37,205 nt of DNA from CAYZPB01 sp964551195 (GTDB lineage Bacteria > Bacillota > Bacilli > Tepidibacillales > Tepidibacillaceae), in NCBI GenBank assembly GCA_964551195.1, contig CAZKBI010000012.1:1-37205 (forward strand). The letters are read 5' to 3'. The notes beneath the pieces are model-generated. The model was not told where the DNA came from. It searched no databases and was given only the letters and a program-made list of their open reading frames with translations. A program made the position numbers and the translations under genes. Numbering within the stretch: the stretch's first letter is position 1; every line of letters starts with the position of its first letter. This document shows positions 1 to 8,928 of this stretch, piece after piece.

Positions 1-319
1 TTGATTAAAGTATATTTTACAAATTCAAGTCTCTTCGATCAACTAATATATTATCAGCAGATCCTTATTTGCTTCTAATATCGAGTATATCTAAGTAAAA
101 CCTTGCAATCCATCAGTAAAGCACTCAAAATAGCTTCATTTAGCCTCTTATCACTCTTAACGCCCAAATTTGCCTTATAACGCTTTATTTATCTTTTGTA
201 TCCGCTAATATTCAAACTTATTAAAAGTCGCTTAGAAACGATTTTAGAGGCCCGTTTTCAAGGTTTCCCATCTTTAACTTAGGATTTCACTAATTCGAAT
301 AAAAAGTCCTCAGTAATAG
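1..319. other. Non-coding stretch with no recognised feature
   Basis: This AT-rich stretch lies downstream of the minus-strand ACT-domain gene. I see no open frame of useful length, no tRNA-like cloverleaf, no convincing hairpin followed by a T-run and no repeat. It may hold the 3' untranslated end of the ACT/PaaK transcript and the promoter of a gene outside the window, but nothing in the sequence proves either. Confidence 0.6.
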
Positions 320-751
320 CTAAATATGATAAACCTCAGCAAGTGGCATTACTTTTACCTTGTTCCGAAGTAGAACTTCTAAGGCCTTATCCTTTTCGTT
401 AACCTTCATAATTACCAGCGCCTCTTTGCCAGAGTTAATAGCAAAAGCGTACATATATTCAACGCTAATATTTTCTTTCTCTAAAGCTTCTAACGTGATG
501 GTTAGTCCGCCCGGTTTATCCTCAATCGCTATTGCGATCACAGTCGTTGCACTAACTGTAAAATTCTCAGCTTTTAAGTGAGCTATCGCTTCATCAGGTT
601 GGTTAACGATCAGCCGCAGAATACCGTAATCTGTCGTTTCAGCAATTGAAAGGGCGCGTATGTCGATTTTGTTTTCTGCTAATACACGCAGAGCATCTGC
701 AAGTCTACCAGATTTGTTCTCAAGAAATACTGATATTTGTTTTACAAACAT
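320..751 (-). CDS. Tandem ACT-domain amino-acid-binding protein (143 aa)
   Basis: A small protein made of two consecutive ACT domains (about residues 4-70 and 72-140). The first opens with MFVKQISVFLENKSGRLA, typical of stand-alone ACT proteins encoded beside PaaK-type ligases in anaerobes. ACT domains bind amino acids, so the likely role is sensing an aromatic or other amino acid linked to the neighbouring ligase. An in-frame upstream extension to 787 would overlap the end of the ligase gene. The ATG at 751 was preferred because a GGGGAG ribosome binding site lies about 8 nt before it and 143 aa is the usual family length. It follows the ligase stop by 16 nt, so the two are almost surely co-transcribed. 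No catalytic residues are visible and the ligand is unknown. Confidence 0.88.
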   Translation of the reverse strand: MFVKQISVFLENKSGRLADALRVLAENKIDIRALSIAETTDYGILRLIVNQPDEAIAHLKAENFTVSATTVIAIAIEDKPGGLTITLEALEKENISVEYMYAFAINSGKEALVIMKVNEKDKALEVLLRNKVKVMPLAEVYHI

Positions 752-767
752 TGTATAACTCCCCTTT

Positions 768-2069
768 TTAATAAATTCTTTTATCAATCACGCGTATAGC
801 CTTACCCTCACTGCGCGCAATTGATTTCGGTTCAACCAGTCTAACTTTGGTAGCGACACCTAATACCCCTTCTATCTCACGCATAATCATTTTCTCTTGC
901 TCGACAATATCTTTGATTTGGTCTGAGAAGAAGACATCAGTCATTTCTACTAAAACCTCTAATATATCGCGATTATCTATTCGGTCAACAAGCAGCTGAT
1001 AGTGTGGTGCTGTCTCACCAAATTCCAGTAGTACACTTTCAACTTGCGATGGAAAAACATTAACTCCTCTAACAATTAACATATCATCCGTACGTCCCAT
1101 AACTTTATTCATTCTAAGGCTGCTACGACCACAAGCACACACTTCGTCATTTAGCAAAGATAAATCACGCGTTCGGTATCTAAGTAGGGGTAGGCCCTCT
1201 TTTGTGATTGTTGTAAATACAAGCTCGCCCTTCTCGCCCATCGGAAGCACTTCACTTGTATGCGGTTCAATAATCTCAGGATAAAAATGATCATCAGCAA
1301 TGTGTAATCCGGCTTTATTGACACACTCACAGGATACGCCAGGACCGATGATTTCACTTAAACCGTAAATATCAAAAGCCGATATTCCTAATCGTCGTTC
1401 AATTTCATCGCGCATCGCACCAGTCCACTGCTCAGCACCGAAAATTCCCGATTCCAATTTAATCTCATTTTTAGAAATCCCTAAATCTTCCATTACTTCA
1501 GCGATAAATAAAGCATAGGAGGGTGTACAGGCAAGCATGGTTGTCCCAAAATCTTTCATAATTTGAACTTGGCGTTTGGTATTTCCAGAAGAACTCGGAA
1601 TGACTGATGCGCCGACCTTCTCAGCTCCATCATGAATTCCCAGCCCACCCGTAAACAAACCATAACCATAGGATACTTGGATAAAGGACTCCTTAGTCAT
1701 GCCCGCAGCCACTAGCGCTCGCGCCATAACCTCCGACCAAATATCTAGGTCCTTACGGGTATAACCAACAACCGTCTGCTTCCCGGTAGTCCCGGATGAA
1801 GCATGAATTCTGACGATCTCATTCATCGGTTTAGCAAATAGACCATATGGATAATTATCGCGCAAATCTTCCTTATAAGTAAATGGTAGTTTGGTAATGT
1901 CATCAATTGATTTAATATCTTCAGTCTCTACTCCCAGCTCATGCATTTTAGCTCGATAAAAAGGTACATTAGCATATACGAGTTTGACCGTATCAATCAG
2001 CCTTACTGACTGTATTTCTCTTTTTTCTTCTTGTGACATGCACTCGAACGCCTGATTCCAATACTGCAT
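768..2069 (-). CDS. paaK: Phenylacetate-CoA ligase family protein (AMP-forming)
   Basis: A 433-residue member of the adenylate-forming PaaK family, which activates an aryl acid (phenylacetate, or indole- or hydroxyphenylacetate) with ATP and CoA to give aryl-CoA, AMP and PPi in the cytoplasm. The phosphate-binding loop SSGTTGK is at residues 91-97. DIYGLSE and the later RYRTRD and GRTDDMLIVRGVNVFPSQVE segments match the family's adenylation and C-terminal lid regions. Length is normal. The start is an ATG with a GAGGGAG ribosome binding site about 7 nt upstream. The ACT gene follows 16 nt downstream, the arrangement found in anaerobes that degrade aromatic amino acids through indolepyruvate:ferredoxin oxidoreductase. 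The oxidoreductase genes are not in this window, so the physiological substrate is inferred. Confidence 0.93.
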   Translation of the reverse strand: MQYWNQAFECMSQEEKREIQSVRLIDTVKLVYANVPFYRAKMHELGVETEDIKSIDDITKLPFTYKEDLRDNYPYGLFAKPMNEIVRIHASSGTTGKQTVVGYTRKDLDIWSEVMARALVAAGMTKESFIQVSYGYGLFTGGLGIHDGAEKVGASVIPSSSGNTKRQVQIMKDFGTTMLACTPSYALFIAEVMEDLGISKNEIKLESGIFGAEQWTGAMRDEIERRLGISAFDIYGLSEIIGPGVSCECVNKAGLHIADDHFYPEIIEPHTSEVLPMGEKGELVFTTITKEGLPLLRYRTRDLSLLNDEVCACGRSSLRMNKVMGRTDDMLIVRGVNVFPSQVESVLLEFGETAPHYQLLVDRIDNRDILEVLVEMTDVFFSDQIKDIVEQEKMIMREIEGVLGVATKVRLVEPKSIARSEGKAIRVIDKRIY

Positions 2070-2144
2070 ATGCTAGCTCCCTCTCTTTAGGTAATTAGTG
2101 TTATTATATATAATTGCCTAATCTTTGTAAATTAAAACAATTGT

Positions 2145-2183
2145 AATTAAAAGGCCCAAGTGTGAGATTTACCTACACTCGGG
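2145..2183 (-). terminator. Rho-independent terminator after serC
   Basis: Read on the minus strand, a CCCGAGTGT arm pairs with an ACACTTGGG arm (2155-2183, with one wobble/mismatch) and is followed by CCTTTTAATT. It lies about 20 nt past the serC stop and before the paaK start, which suggests the paaK-ACT pair has its own promoter. Confidence 0.6.
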
Positions 2184-2202
2184 CGGAAAATATTATAGTT
2201 TA

Positions 2203-3321
2203 TTATTTTACTTCCTGATAGGCCCACTCTAGCCATTCTAGCATGATGCGAACATCCTCAGGCTCGATCGTTGCACCACACCAGATTCGTAGACCATCTG
2301 GAGCATCGCGATAGGCCCCAATATCGTAAGCAACTCCCTCATCATCAAGCAGCTTAATTATTTGTTTGATTTTGTCCTTATCAAGAGCAATATTTAAACA
2401 GACACTTGTATTAGAACGAATTGCCGGATCCTCTGCTAGGAAACTAATCCAGTCATGTGTCGCAACAAACTCTTCTACTACTTTAAGATTATCATTGCTT
2501 CTAGCAATAGCAGCGGGTAAACCACCAATTGACTCTACCCAGTTTAGAGCTGCTAAATAATCTTGATTACAGAGCATTGACGGCGTATTAATTGTTGAAC
2601 CTTGGAACAATGCCTCATCTACGCCATCACCTTTTTTAAAAGTGAAAATTTTGGGTATTGGCCAAGACGGCGAATAACTGGCAACTCTTTCAACAACGCG
2701 TGGTGAAATTATCAGCATACCGTGTGCTGCCTCGCCACCAAGAACTTTTTGCCAGGAAAAGGTGGTTACATCAAGCTTATCCCAGGGAATATCCATTGCA
2801 AATACAGCTGAAGTAGCATCACAGATTGTTAAACCCTTCCGATCCGATGGAATAAAATCACCGTTAGGTACTTTAACGCCGCTAGTTGTTCCATTCCAAG
2901 TAAAAACAACGTCATTATCGAAATTAACTTTAGCAAGATCAGGTATTTTACCGTAATCTGCAAAGTGTTCAGTCACATCCTCAATTTTTAACTGATTTTT
3001 TATTTCCTTTGCCCAACCAGTACCGAAGGATTCAAAATGAATAACGTCTACCCCTCTTGCACCTAGAATATTCCACATTGCCATTTCTACTGCACCTGTA
3101 TCCGAAGCTGGAACAATCGCCACCCGATAATCTTCAGGTATGCCGAGAATTTCCTTTGTTCTATTAATTGACTCAGCGAGCAATGACTTACCAAGCTTAC
3201 TACGATGCGATCTGCCTAAAGGAGCATCCTTTAGTAAATCTAAACTATATCCAGGATGCTTGGAGCACGGGCCTGACGAAAAATTTGGATTGTTTGGTTT
3301 TACCTTTGGTTTACTAATCAT
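2203..3321 (-). CDS. serC: Phosphoserine aminotransferase, alphaproteobacterial/archaeal type
   Basis: A 372-residue pyridoxal-phosphate enzyme that converts 3-phosphohydroxypyruvate and glutamate to 3-phosphoserine and 2-oxoglutarate in serine synthesis. The PLP lysine is K192 in TFSWQKVLGGEAAHG. GPCSKHPGYSLD, LGRSHRSKLGK, PASDTGAVEMA and AYRDAPDGLRIWCGAT match the class described as TIGR01365 (alphaproteobacteria, Methanosarcina and scattered others), not the usual Bacillota/E. coli SerC class. AGGGGG lies about 8 nt before the ATG. No serA or serB is adjacent. A terminator follows the gene. The close match to a class centred on other phyla suggests transfer at some time, though this is inference from motifs and not from a tree. 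Confidence 0.93.
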   Translation of the reverse strand: MISKPKVKPNNPNFSSGPCSKHPGYSLDLLKDAPLGRSHRSKLGKSLLAESINRTKEILGIPEDYRVAIVPASDTGAVEMAMWNILGARGVDVIHFESFGTGWAKEIKNQLKIEDVTEHFADYGKIPDLAKVNFDNDVVFTWNGTTSGVKVPNGDFIPSDRKGLTICDATSAVFAMDIPWDKLDVTTFSWQKVLGGEAAHGMLIISPRVVERVASYSPSWPIPKIFTFKKGDGVDEALFQGSTINTPSMLCNQDYLAALNWVESIGGLPAAIARSNDNLKVVEEFVATHDWISFLAEDPAIRSNTSVCLNIALDKDKIKQIIKLLDDEGVAYDIGAYRDAPDGLRIWCGATIEPEDVRIMLEWLEWAYQEVK

Positions 3322-3360
3322 TTAAAATCCCCCTTATGATATTTTTATGTGATATTAAGT

Positions 3361-3990
3361 TTATTTTAACACACTCAGAACGAATGCTCCATCCTGCGCT
3401 TGCTCAAGTGCAAGCAATTCTAATCCGTTTTTAGCAAGAAATTCATTAATGCTATCAACATTATTAACAAGGGCTTTCCCAGCCAGAGATAGAGAAAATA
3501 GAAAAATCCCATCCTTTTTCAACACTCTTGTAATCTCATTTAAATTAAAAGGTGCATTAGAAACGGTTACTAAGTCGTAAGTAGAATCGCTAAAGGGTAA
3601 ATTACCAGCATTTCCGAGAATAAAAGATACATTCTCTAATCGATTATCCCTATTTTTTTCCTTTGCCACACTTAGCATCTGCTCCGCTTGATCAATACCG
3701 ACGATCTGTGCCTTAGGAAAAGAACTTGCCATTCTAAATGCGGCAAAGCCAGTACCAGTCCCTAAATCTAGAATATCACCAGTAAAGCTTTCATCCAGTC
3801 CACTACGTTTAATACCCTGATCAAATGGATATGAATACCCATCTCGCTTACTTGTTATTGGGTCAAACTTCTTAGCAAAACTAGAAGGAAAACGTTCCAT
3901 TAATTTTCTAAAAATAAAACCCTCCATACGTTCAGGCTTTTTTATTATCGCCTTTATTACTAAACCCATCAATCGATCCATTCGAATCAC
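3361..3990 (-). CDS. Class I SAM-dependent methyltransferase, substrate unknown
   Basis: A protein of about 209 residues with a Rossmann-type methyltransferase core: motif I ILDLGTGTGFAAF, an acidic motif II segment AQIVGIDQAEQML, and a post-motif region VSFILGNAGNLPFSDSTYDLV typical of Methyltransf_11/25 enzymes. The N-terminal 70 residues are basic and helical with no recognised domain. The reported start is a GTG that shares one base with the trpS stop (TAGTG). An ATG at 3981 is a good alternative, because GAGGG lies only 2 nt from the GTG but 11 nt from the ATG. The gene is clearly coupled to trpS. The substrate could be a small molecule, quinone or RNA, and nothing here decides between them. 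Confidence 0.8.
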   Translation of the reverse strand: MIRMDRLMGLVIKAIIKKPERMEGFIFRKLMERFPSSFAKKFDPITSKRDGYSYPFDQGIKRSGLDESFTGDILDLGTGTGFAAFRMASSFPKAQIVGIDQAEQMLSVAKEKNRDNRLENVSFILGNAGNLPFSDSTYDLVTVSNAPFNLNEITRVLKKDGIFLFSLSLAGKALVNNVDSINEFLAKNGLELLALEQAQDGAFVLSVLK

Positions 3991-4973
3991 TACCCTCTTT
4001 TAGAATCAATATAATTAAGACCAACATTACGGCGGGCTAAATCTAGGTAACTAGTTGCTTGTTTTCGCGCTTTCTCGGCGCCCTTTAGTAAAAGTCGGTT
4101 AGTCTCAGCGCGGTCCTTGTAGTACAGATTACGTAAAGATCGATATGGCAGAAAATATTCCCAAATCAACTCAAATAATTCTTGCTTAACCTCACCATAT
4201 TTTAAGCCTGGTGTTAGGAAGCGTTCTTTCAATGCCAACTTCCCCTTCTCATCTAAGAAAAGTGCGTAAATATCAAACAGAATATTACCTTCAATTGGTT
4301 TGGGTTCGTCAATAGGCGTTGCATCAGTCATTATTGACATTACTCGCTTTCGAAGACTCTTCTCATCGGCGAAAATATCAATCGCATTTCCATACGATTT
4401 GGACATTTTCTGACCGTCAATTCCAAAGACAGTAGCAACATCCTCAGAAATATCCTCCTTAGGCACGACAAAAGTCTCGCCATACGTATAGTTGAACCGC
4501 TCAGCAATGTCGCGTGCAATCTCTAAATGCTGTTTCTGATCCTTTCCCACAGGGACAAGCTCCCCGCCAAAAGCAAGAATATCAGCAGTCATTAGAACTG
4601 GGTAGGAAAAAAGTCCATGGGTAGGTACAATTCCTTTAGCGATTTTGTCCTTATAGGAGTGCGCTCGTTCTAATAGTCCCATTCCAGTGACGTTCGATAA
4701 AAGCCAAGTAAGCTCTGTAACCTCAGGTACATCAGATTGTATCCAGAAAGTTGATCGATCAGGATCAATCCCGAGAGCAAGAAAATCGCATGCCGCATTA
4801 AAAGTATCTTCACGCAGTTGCTCAGCGTCAAAGACTGTTGTTAAGGCATGGTAGTTAACAATAAAAGCATATAATTCGTGTTGGTCCTGATAATCGACCA
4901 TCCGTTTCATCATTCCAAAATAATTTCCTAAATGTAGCCTCCCAGAGGGCTGTATACCTGATAAGACGCGCAT
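3990..4973 (-). CDS. trpS: Tryptophanyl-tRNA synthetase
   Basis: A class Ic aminoacyl-tRNA synthetase that charges tRNA-Trp. The HIGH-like signature is HLGN at residues 14-17, the KMSKS loop is exact at 189-193, and PVGKDQKQHLEIARDIA is the conserved TrpS segment before it. The ATG at 4973 gives 327 aa, the normal bacterial size. A GTG at 4985 would start four codons earlier but abuts the TAGGAG ribosome binding site, leaving no spacing, so it was rejected. The 98-nt gap to the upstream methyltransferase gene is too short for a T-box leader and none is visible, so regulation by uncharged tRNA is unlikely here. The last base of the TAG stop region overlaps the next gene's GTG. Confidence 0.97.
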   Translation of the reverse strand: MRVLSGIQPSGRLHLGNYFGMMKRMVDYQDQHELYAFIVNYHALTTVFDAEQLREDTFNAACDFLALGIDPDRSTFWIQSDVPEVTELTWLLSNVTGMGLLERAHSYKDKIAKGIVPTHGLFSYPVLMTADILAFGGELVPVGKDQKQHLEIARDIAERFNYTYGETFVVPKEDISEDVATVFGIDGQKMSKSYGNAIDIFADEKSLRKRVMSIMTDATPIDEPKPIEGNILFDIYALFLDEKGKLALKERFLTPGLKYGEVKQELFELIWEYFLPYRSLRNLYYKDRAETNRLLLKGAEKARKQATSYLDLARRNVGLNYIDSKRG

Positions 4974-5071
4974 TACTATAATCACTCCTAATCAAATTCT
5001 ACTATCAGTAAATTATACCCTATCTACTAGCTCTTTGCATTGAAAATGAGTTCCACAATTTGATTGCTCTC

Positions 5072-6220
5072 CTAATTACCAGATTTTTTAAAGGGTGGTA
5101 ATGGTCCATAATACTGGTAGTAGTCAACCTTGATGTTGCCATTATAAAGTTTCCGTTTTTTACTTGCTCGAGCACCGAAAAAGGTTTCAAATTGTTCATT
5201 CGCCGTCAAGATAAAATAAGACCAAGTGCGATAAGCACGATATTTCTCTCCTAAGGAGCGGTAAATCTGCTCAACCTCACTTAACTCGCTAATTCGCTCC
5301 CCATAAGGCGGGTTACCAATTAGAACACCGTAATCATCAGCCATATGAAGATCCTTAATTGCTACTCGTCGGAATTTAATATCACCAGCCACTTCGGCCT
5401 CTTCCGCGTTTCTTTCAGCAACCTGAATAATCTCTGAATCAATATCTGTCCCTAGGATTTCTATTTTCTGCTGAAAATTTGCCAGATCATGCGTCTCTTC
5501 GCGTGCTTTATGCCAGATCTCACGAGGTATCGCCGACCATTCTTCCGATGCAAAATTTCGATTCATCCCGGAAGCAATGTTTTTGCCGATAAGCGCAGCC
5601 TCAATTGGAATTGTACCCGACCCACAAAAGGGATCAATTAAGGGCCGATCATTGCGCCAACGAGAAAGATAGATTAAACCCGCCGCCATCGTCTCTTTTA
5701 GTGGTGCTACTCCGATCCATTCGCGGTATCCCCTTCTATGCAATCCTGGGCCGCTAGTATCGATTGTCAGCGTTACTTGATCCTTTAAGATTGATACCTC
5801 TATTCGATATAGGGCTCCTGTTTCGTCGAACCAAGATGTTTTATATTTATTCTTAAGGCTTTCAACTATGGCCTTTTTAACAATTGCTTGGCAATCAGAA
5901 ATACTAAATAATTGCGATTTGACCGACTTTCCATCAACTGGGAATTCTCCGTCTTGCTCAATCCATTCATGCCAGGGGAGCGCTTTCGTGCGCTCAAACA
6001 GCTGATCAAAGGTAACAGCCTTAAACTCACCGATAACCAATCGAACGCGGTCAGCAGTTCTAAGCCATAAATTAGTACGGGCAATCGCCGAGATATCAGC
6101 CCAGAAGATTACCTTACCATTGTCTATAGTCAGGTCCGTGTAGCCGAGTTTTCTAACTTCATCTGCTACCACCGCTTCCATTCCAAATGTTGCTGTTGCA
6201 ATTAACTTTACTTTTGTCAT
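5072..6220 (-). CDS. THUMP-domain RNA methyltransferase (RlmL/YpsC type)
   Basis: A 382-residue enzyme with an N-terminal ferredoxin-like/THUMP RNA-binding region (about residues 1-160) and a C-terminal SAM-dependent N-methyltransferase domain. DPFCGSGTIPIEA (196-208) is motif I and NPPYGER (303-309) is the catalytic NPPY motif for amino-N methylation. This layout matches B. subtilis YpsC and the RlmL half of E. coli RlmKL, which makes m2G in 23S rRNA. A fused RlmK domain is absent, as is usual in Bacillota. The ATG follows GAGGGCGG with somewhat long spacing. It is the first gene of a leftward run into trpS, divergent from the cold-shock gene. The exact rRNA position is inferred from the family. 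Confidence 0.9.
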   Translation of the reverse strand: MTKVKLIATATFGMEAVVADEVRKLGYTDLTIDNGKVIFWADISAIARTNLWLRTADRVRLVIGEFKAVTFDQLFERTKALPWHEWIEQDGEFPVDGKSVKSQLFSISDCQAIVKKAIVESLKNKYKTSWFDETGALYRIEVSILKDQVTLTIDTSGPGLHRRGYREWIGVAPLKETMAAGLIYLSRWRNDRPLIDPFCGSGTIPIEAALIGKNIASGMNRNFASEEWSAIPREIWHKAREETHDLANFQQKIEILGTDIDSEIIQVAERNAEEAEVAGDIKFRRVAIKDLHMADDYGVLIGNPPYGERISELSEVEQIYRSLGEKYRAYRTWSYFILTANEQFETFFGARASKKRKLYNGNIKVDYYQYYGPLPPFKKSGN

Positions 6221-6342
6221 TATTCATCATCCGCCCTCAAGTATTAATACTTAATAGTTTAATATTAGCATATTTTTTTAGTAATATACTTTTATTTAGC
6301 GAAAAATGTAATAAATAAATCAGGAATACATTTCAAATAAAG

Positions 6343-6371
6343 TTGACAGTTGGCTAAAATTGGTGTATTAT
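6343..6371 (+). promoter_or_regulatory. Sigma-A promoter of the cold-shock gene
   Basis: TTGACA (6343-6348), a 17-nt spacer and TATTAT (6366-6371) form a near-consensus housekeeping promoter. The start site would fall near 6378, leaving a leader of nearly 70 nt before the ATG at 6446. A leader of that kind is common for cold-shock mRNAs that change structure with temperature. Confidence 0.85.
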
Positions 6372-6445
6372 TAGTTTTGACCGTCATGAAGATGGTTAAT
6401 AAATTAAGACGATACAGATATGTATAGTTATTTAGGAGGATTTAG

Positions 6446-6643
6446 ATGCAAGGGAAAGTAAAATGGTTTAACTCAGAAAAAGGTTTTGGTTTTATCGAAG
6501 TTGAAGGCGAAAACGACGTTTTCGTACATTTCTCAGCAATCCAAGGCGACGGATTTAAGACATTAGACGAAGGTCAAGAGGTAACTTTTGAAATCGTTGA
6601 TGGCGACCGTGGTCCACAAGCTGCTGACGTAGAGAAACTTTAA
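6446..6643 (+). CDS. Cold-shock protein (CspA family)
   Basis: A 65-residue single cold-shock domain that binds single-stranded RNA or DNA and acts as an RNA chaperone. It begins MQGKVKWFNSEKGFGFIEV, with RNP1 (KGFGFIEV) and RNP2 (VFVHF) intact, and ends at the usual length. AGGAGGA lies 5 nt before the ATG. It is monocistronic: a consensus promoter lies upstream and a strong terminator downstream. Codon use looks favoured, as expected for a highly expressed gene. Bacillota carry several paralogues (CspA, B, C, D), and this sequence alone does not say which one this is. Confidence 0.97.
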   Translation: MQGKVKWFNSEKGFGFIEVEGENDVFVHFSAIQGDGFKTLDEGQEVTFEIVDGDRGPQAADVEKL

Positions 6644-6690
6644 TCGAGAGTAATAAGCTAACACCATAAATTCAAAAAAATGAATTATAA

Positions 6691-6724
6691 GATGTAGAGA
6701 GCGCTAGTTCTCTACATCTTTTTT
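6691..6724 (+). terminator. Rho-independent terminator of the cold-shock gene
   Basis: A 10-bp perfect stem (GATGTAGAGA with TCTCTACATC, 6691-6700 and 6709-6718), an 8-nt loop and a run of six T. It isolates the cold-shock gene from the GTPase gene downstream. Confidence 0.93.
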
Positions 6725-6880
6725 ATTGTTTTTTCGATAATGCAATCCCCTTTTCCCCCATATTTTTCGCAAAAATTAAGGAATTCATGAATAATTCAGA
6801 ATATTTCCTATCTCAATAGAATCGTATTGTTATTTATGATATTATATTATTCATAAATGAATTTAGAAGGAGGAAATTAT

Positions 6881-8908
6881 ATGAAGGTTTATGCATCGGA
6901 TAATATCAGAAATATAAGCGTTGTATCACACGGTGGAGCGGGAAAAACATCATTAATCGAAGTGATAGCTTATACGACTGGTATTACCAACAGAATTGGT
7001 AGAATAAATGACGGAAACACCGTTTCCGATTACCACCCCGAAGAAATCTCCCACAATATTTCGATCAATACTTCGTTAATTGCTAGTGAATGGCGCGGTA
7101 CCAAAATCAACTTCTTGGACACTCCAGGTTTTTCTGATTTTTTCGGTGACGTTGTAAGTTCATTACAGGTTGCTGACACTCTCTTAGTTGTACTCGACGC
7201 TACTGCTGGCGTTGAAGTAAGTACTGAATTAATATGGGCTAAAGCTGACGAAAAACAATTACCAAGAGTTGTATTTATTAATAAAATGGATCGGGAAAAT
7301 TCTAGCTTTGAGAAAACAATTGACTCACTTAACGAAAATTTCACACAGCAAATCGTACCAGTTGTTCTCCCCATCGGCGCTGAGGACAACTTTAGTGGTG
7401 TTGTAGATCTAATTAACTTAGAAGCTTATACTTATTCTAACGATAAAAGAACAAAAATTGACATTCCAGCGGAGCTAGAGGCAGATGTAGCGAAATATCG
7501 TGAAAAAATAATAGAGGCTATCGCTGAAACAGATGACGATTTAACAATAAAGTATCTCGAAGGCGAGGAGTTTACAAAGGAAGAAATTCAACATGGGCTT
7601 AAGAAAGGTATTTTATCTTCAGCTGTTGTGCCAGTTATTTGTGGCTCTGCTTACCGTAGCATCCCTGTCTATTACCTGCTTGACTTCCTAGTAGATTATA
7701 CTCCTAGCCCAATTGATAGTGCAGGAAATGTTGAGGTAGCTTCCAAACCGGCTGCAGCTCTTGTTTTTAAAACAATCGCTGACCCTTATGTTGGTAAAAT
7801 AAATTATATAAAAGTTGAACAAGGTACTTTTAAAAACGAAACTCAATATACTAATACTACGAGAGACTCTACTGAGCGGGTCGCTCAGCTTTTCACCCTA
7901 CAAGGCAAAACACAAATTAAATTACCCGAGTTAAACTTTGGTGACATTGGTGCAGTAGCTAAACTAAGCAATACGACTACTAATGATACTCTAGTTGCCT
8001 TAGGTTCCAAGCTTGAATTAGAGAAAATTGTATTTCCTGAGCCTGCCCTTTCAATTGCTATCCAACCTAAAACTAAACTCGATGAAGATAAACTTGGGAA
8101 TGCACTAAACCGCATCTTAGACGAGGATCCTACTTTAAGATTAGAAAATAACACAGAAATTAGACAGACGCTGCTTATTGTAATGGGTGAAACCCACAGT
8201 GATATTATAATTGAGAAGTTAAAAAATAAATTCGGTGTTGAAGTAGTAACAGTTGAAACAAAAATCCCTTATCGCGAGACGATCCGCGGATCTGCAAGTG
8301 GTGTGGATGCTAAGCATAAGAAACAGTCTGGCGGAGCTGGTCAGTATGGTCACGTGATAATTAATATTGAACATTGTCCAGATGAAGATTTTGTCTTTGA
8401 ATCAAAGGTTGTTGGTGGTTCTGTGCCTAAACAGTACTTCCCAGCAGTGGAAAAAGGAATTATTGAAGCAATGTCTAAAGGGATCCTTGCAGGTTACCCT
8501 ATGATGAATATCAAGGTAACTTTAATGGACGGCTCCTATCATCCCGTAGATTCAAACGAGATGGCATTTAAGATAGCGGGTTCACTTTCTCTAAAAAAAG
8601 GCTGTGAAGCAGCTAACCCGATAATTCTCGAGCCATATTATACCTACGAAATTACGATCCCTGAACGTTATATGGGCGATATAATTGGTGATATTAATAG
8701 TAAACGTGGAAAAATACTTAGTATGGAGGCAGTTGGTAAGCTTCAACGCGTCAACGCAAGCGTCCCGCTAACTGAATTTAGTAAATACTCAATTGACTTA
8801 AAAGCTTTAACGCAGGGACGCGGTTACTATACTTCTAAATTTAGTCATTACGAGGAGCTACCTGCTCACTTAGCAGAAAAAGTTATTGCAACTGCTAACG
8901 AGGAATGA
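6881..8908 (+). CDS. Elongation factor G-like translational GTPase
   Basis: A 675-residue five-domain GTPase of the EF-G family. The P-loop is SHGGAGKTS (about residues 15-23), G3 is DTPGFSDF and G4 is NKMD. The domain IV and V regions end with SKFSHYEELPAHLAEKV. True EF-G has a conserved Asp in HVDAGKT; here it is HGGAGKT, which marks the separate EF-G-like group (PRK12740-type, EF-G2), whose role in translation is not settled. It is also not in a str operon (rpsL-rpsG-fusA-tuf), which supports a paralogue over the primary EF-G. The start at 6881 was chosen over an upstream ATG at 6857 because AAGGAGG lies just before it. I found no convincing promoter in the 156 nt after the cold-shock terminator. 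The gene ends at a shared bidirectional terminator. Confidence 0.92.
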   Translation: MKVYASDNIRNISVVSHGGAGKTSLIEVIAYTTGITNRIGRINDGNTVSDYHPEEISHNISINTSLIASEWRGTKINFLDTPGFSDFFGDVVSSLQVADTLLVVLDATAGVEVSTELIWAKADEKQLPRVVFINKMDRENSSFEKTIDSLNENFTQQIVPVVLPIGAEDNFSGVVDLINLEAYTYSNDKRTKIDIPAELEADVAKYREKIIEAIAETDDDLTIKYLEGEEFTKEEIQHGLKKGILSSAVVPVICGSAYRSIPVYYLLDFLVDYTPSPIDSAGNVEVASKPAAALVFKTIADPYVGKINYIKVEQGTFKNETQYTNTTRDSTERVAQLFTLQGKTQIKLPELNFGDIGAVAKLSNTTTNDTLVALGSKLELEKIVFPEPALSIAIQPKTKLDEDKLGNALNRILDEDPTLRLENNTEIRQTLLIVMGETHSDIIIEKLKNKFGVEVVTVETKIPYRETIRGSASGVDAKHKKQSGGAGQYGHVIINIEHCPDEDFVFESKVVGGSVPKQYFPAVEKGIIEAMSKGILAGYPMMNIKVTLMDGSYHPVDSNEMAFKIAGSLSLKKGCEAANPIILEPYYTYEITIPERYMGDIIGDINSKRGKILSMEAVGKLQRVNASVPLTEFSKYSIDLKALTQGRGYYTSKFSHYEELPAHLAEKVIATANEE

Positions 8909-8928
8909 TCCAAACTCATAATTTAAGT

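Noticed and set aside
4974..5071. T-box leader upstream of trpS
   Set aside because: Only 98 nt separate the genes, and no T-box sequence or specifier hairpin is visible.
7030..7389. 119-aa open frame on the minus strand
   Set aside because: It lies wholly antisense inside the EF-G-like GTPase domain.
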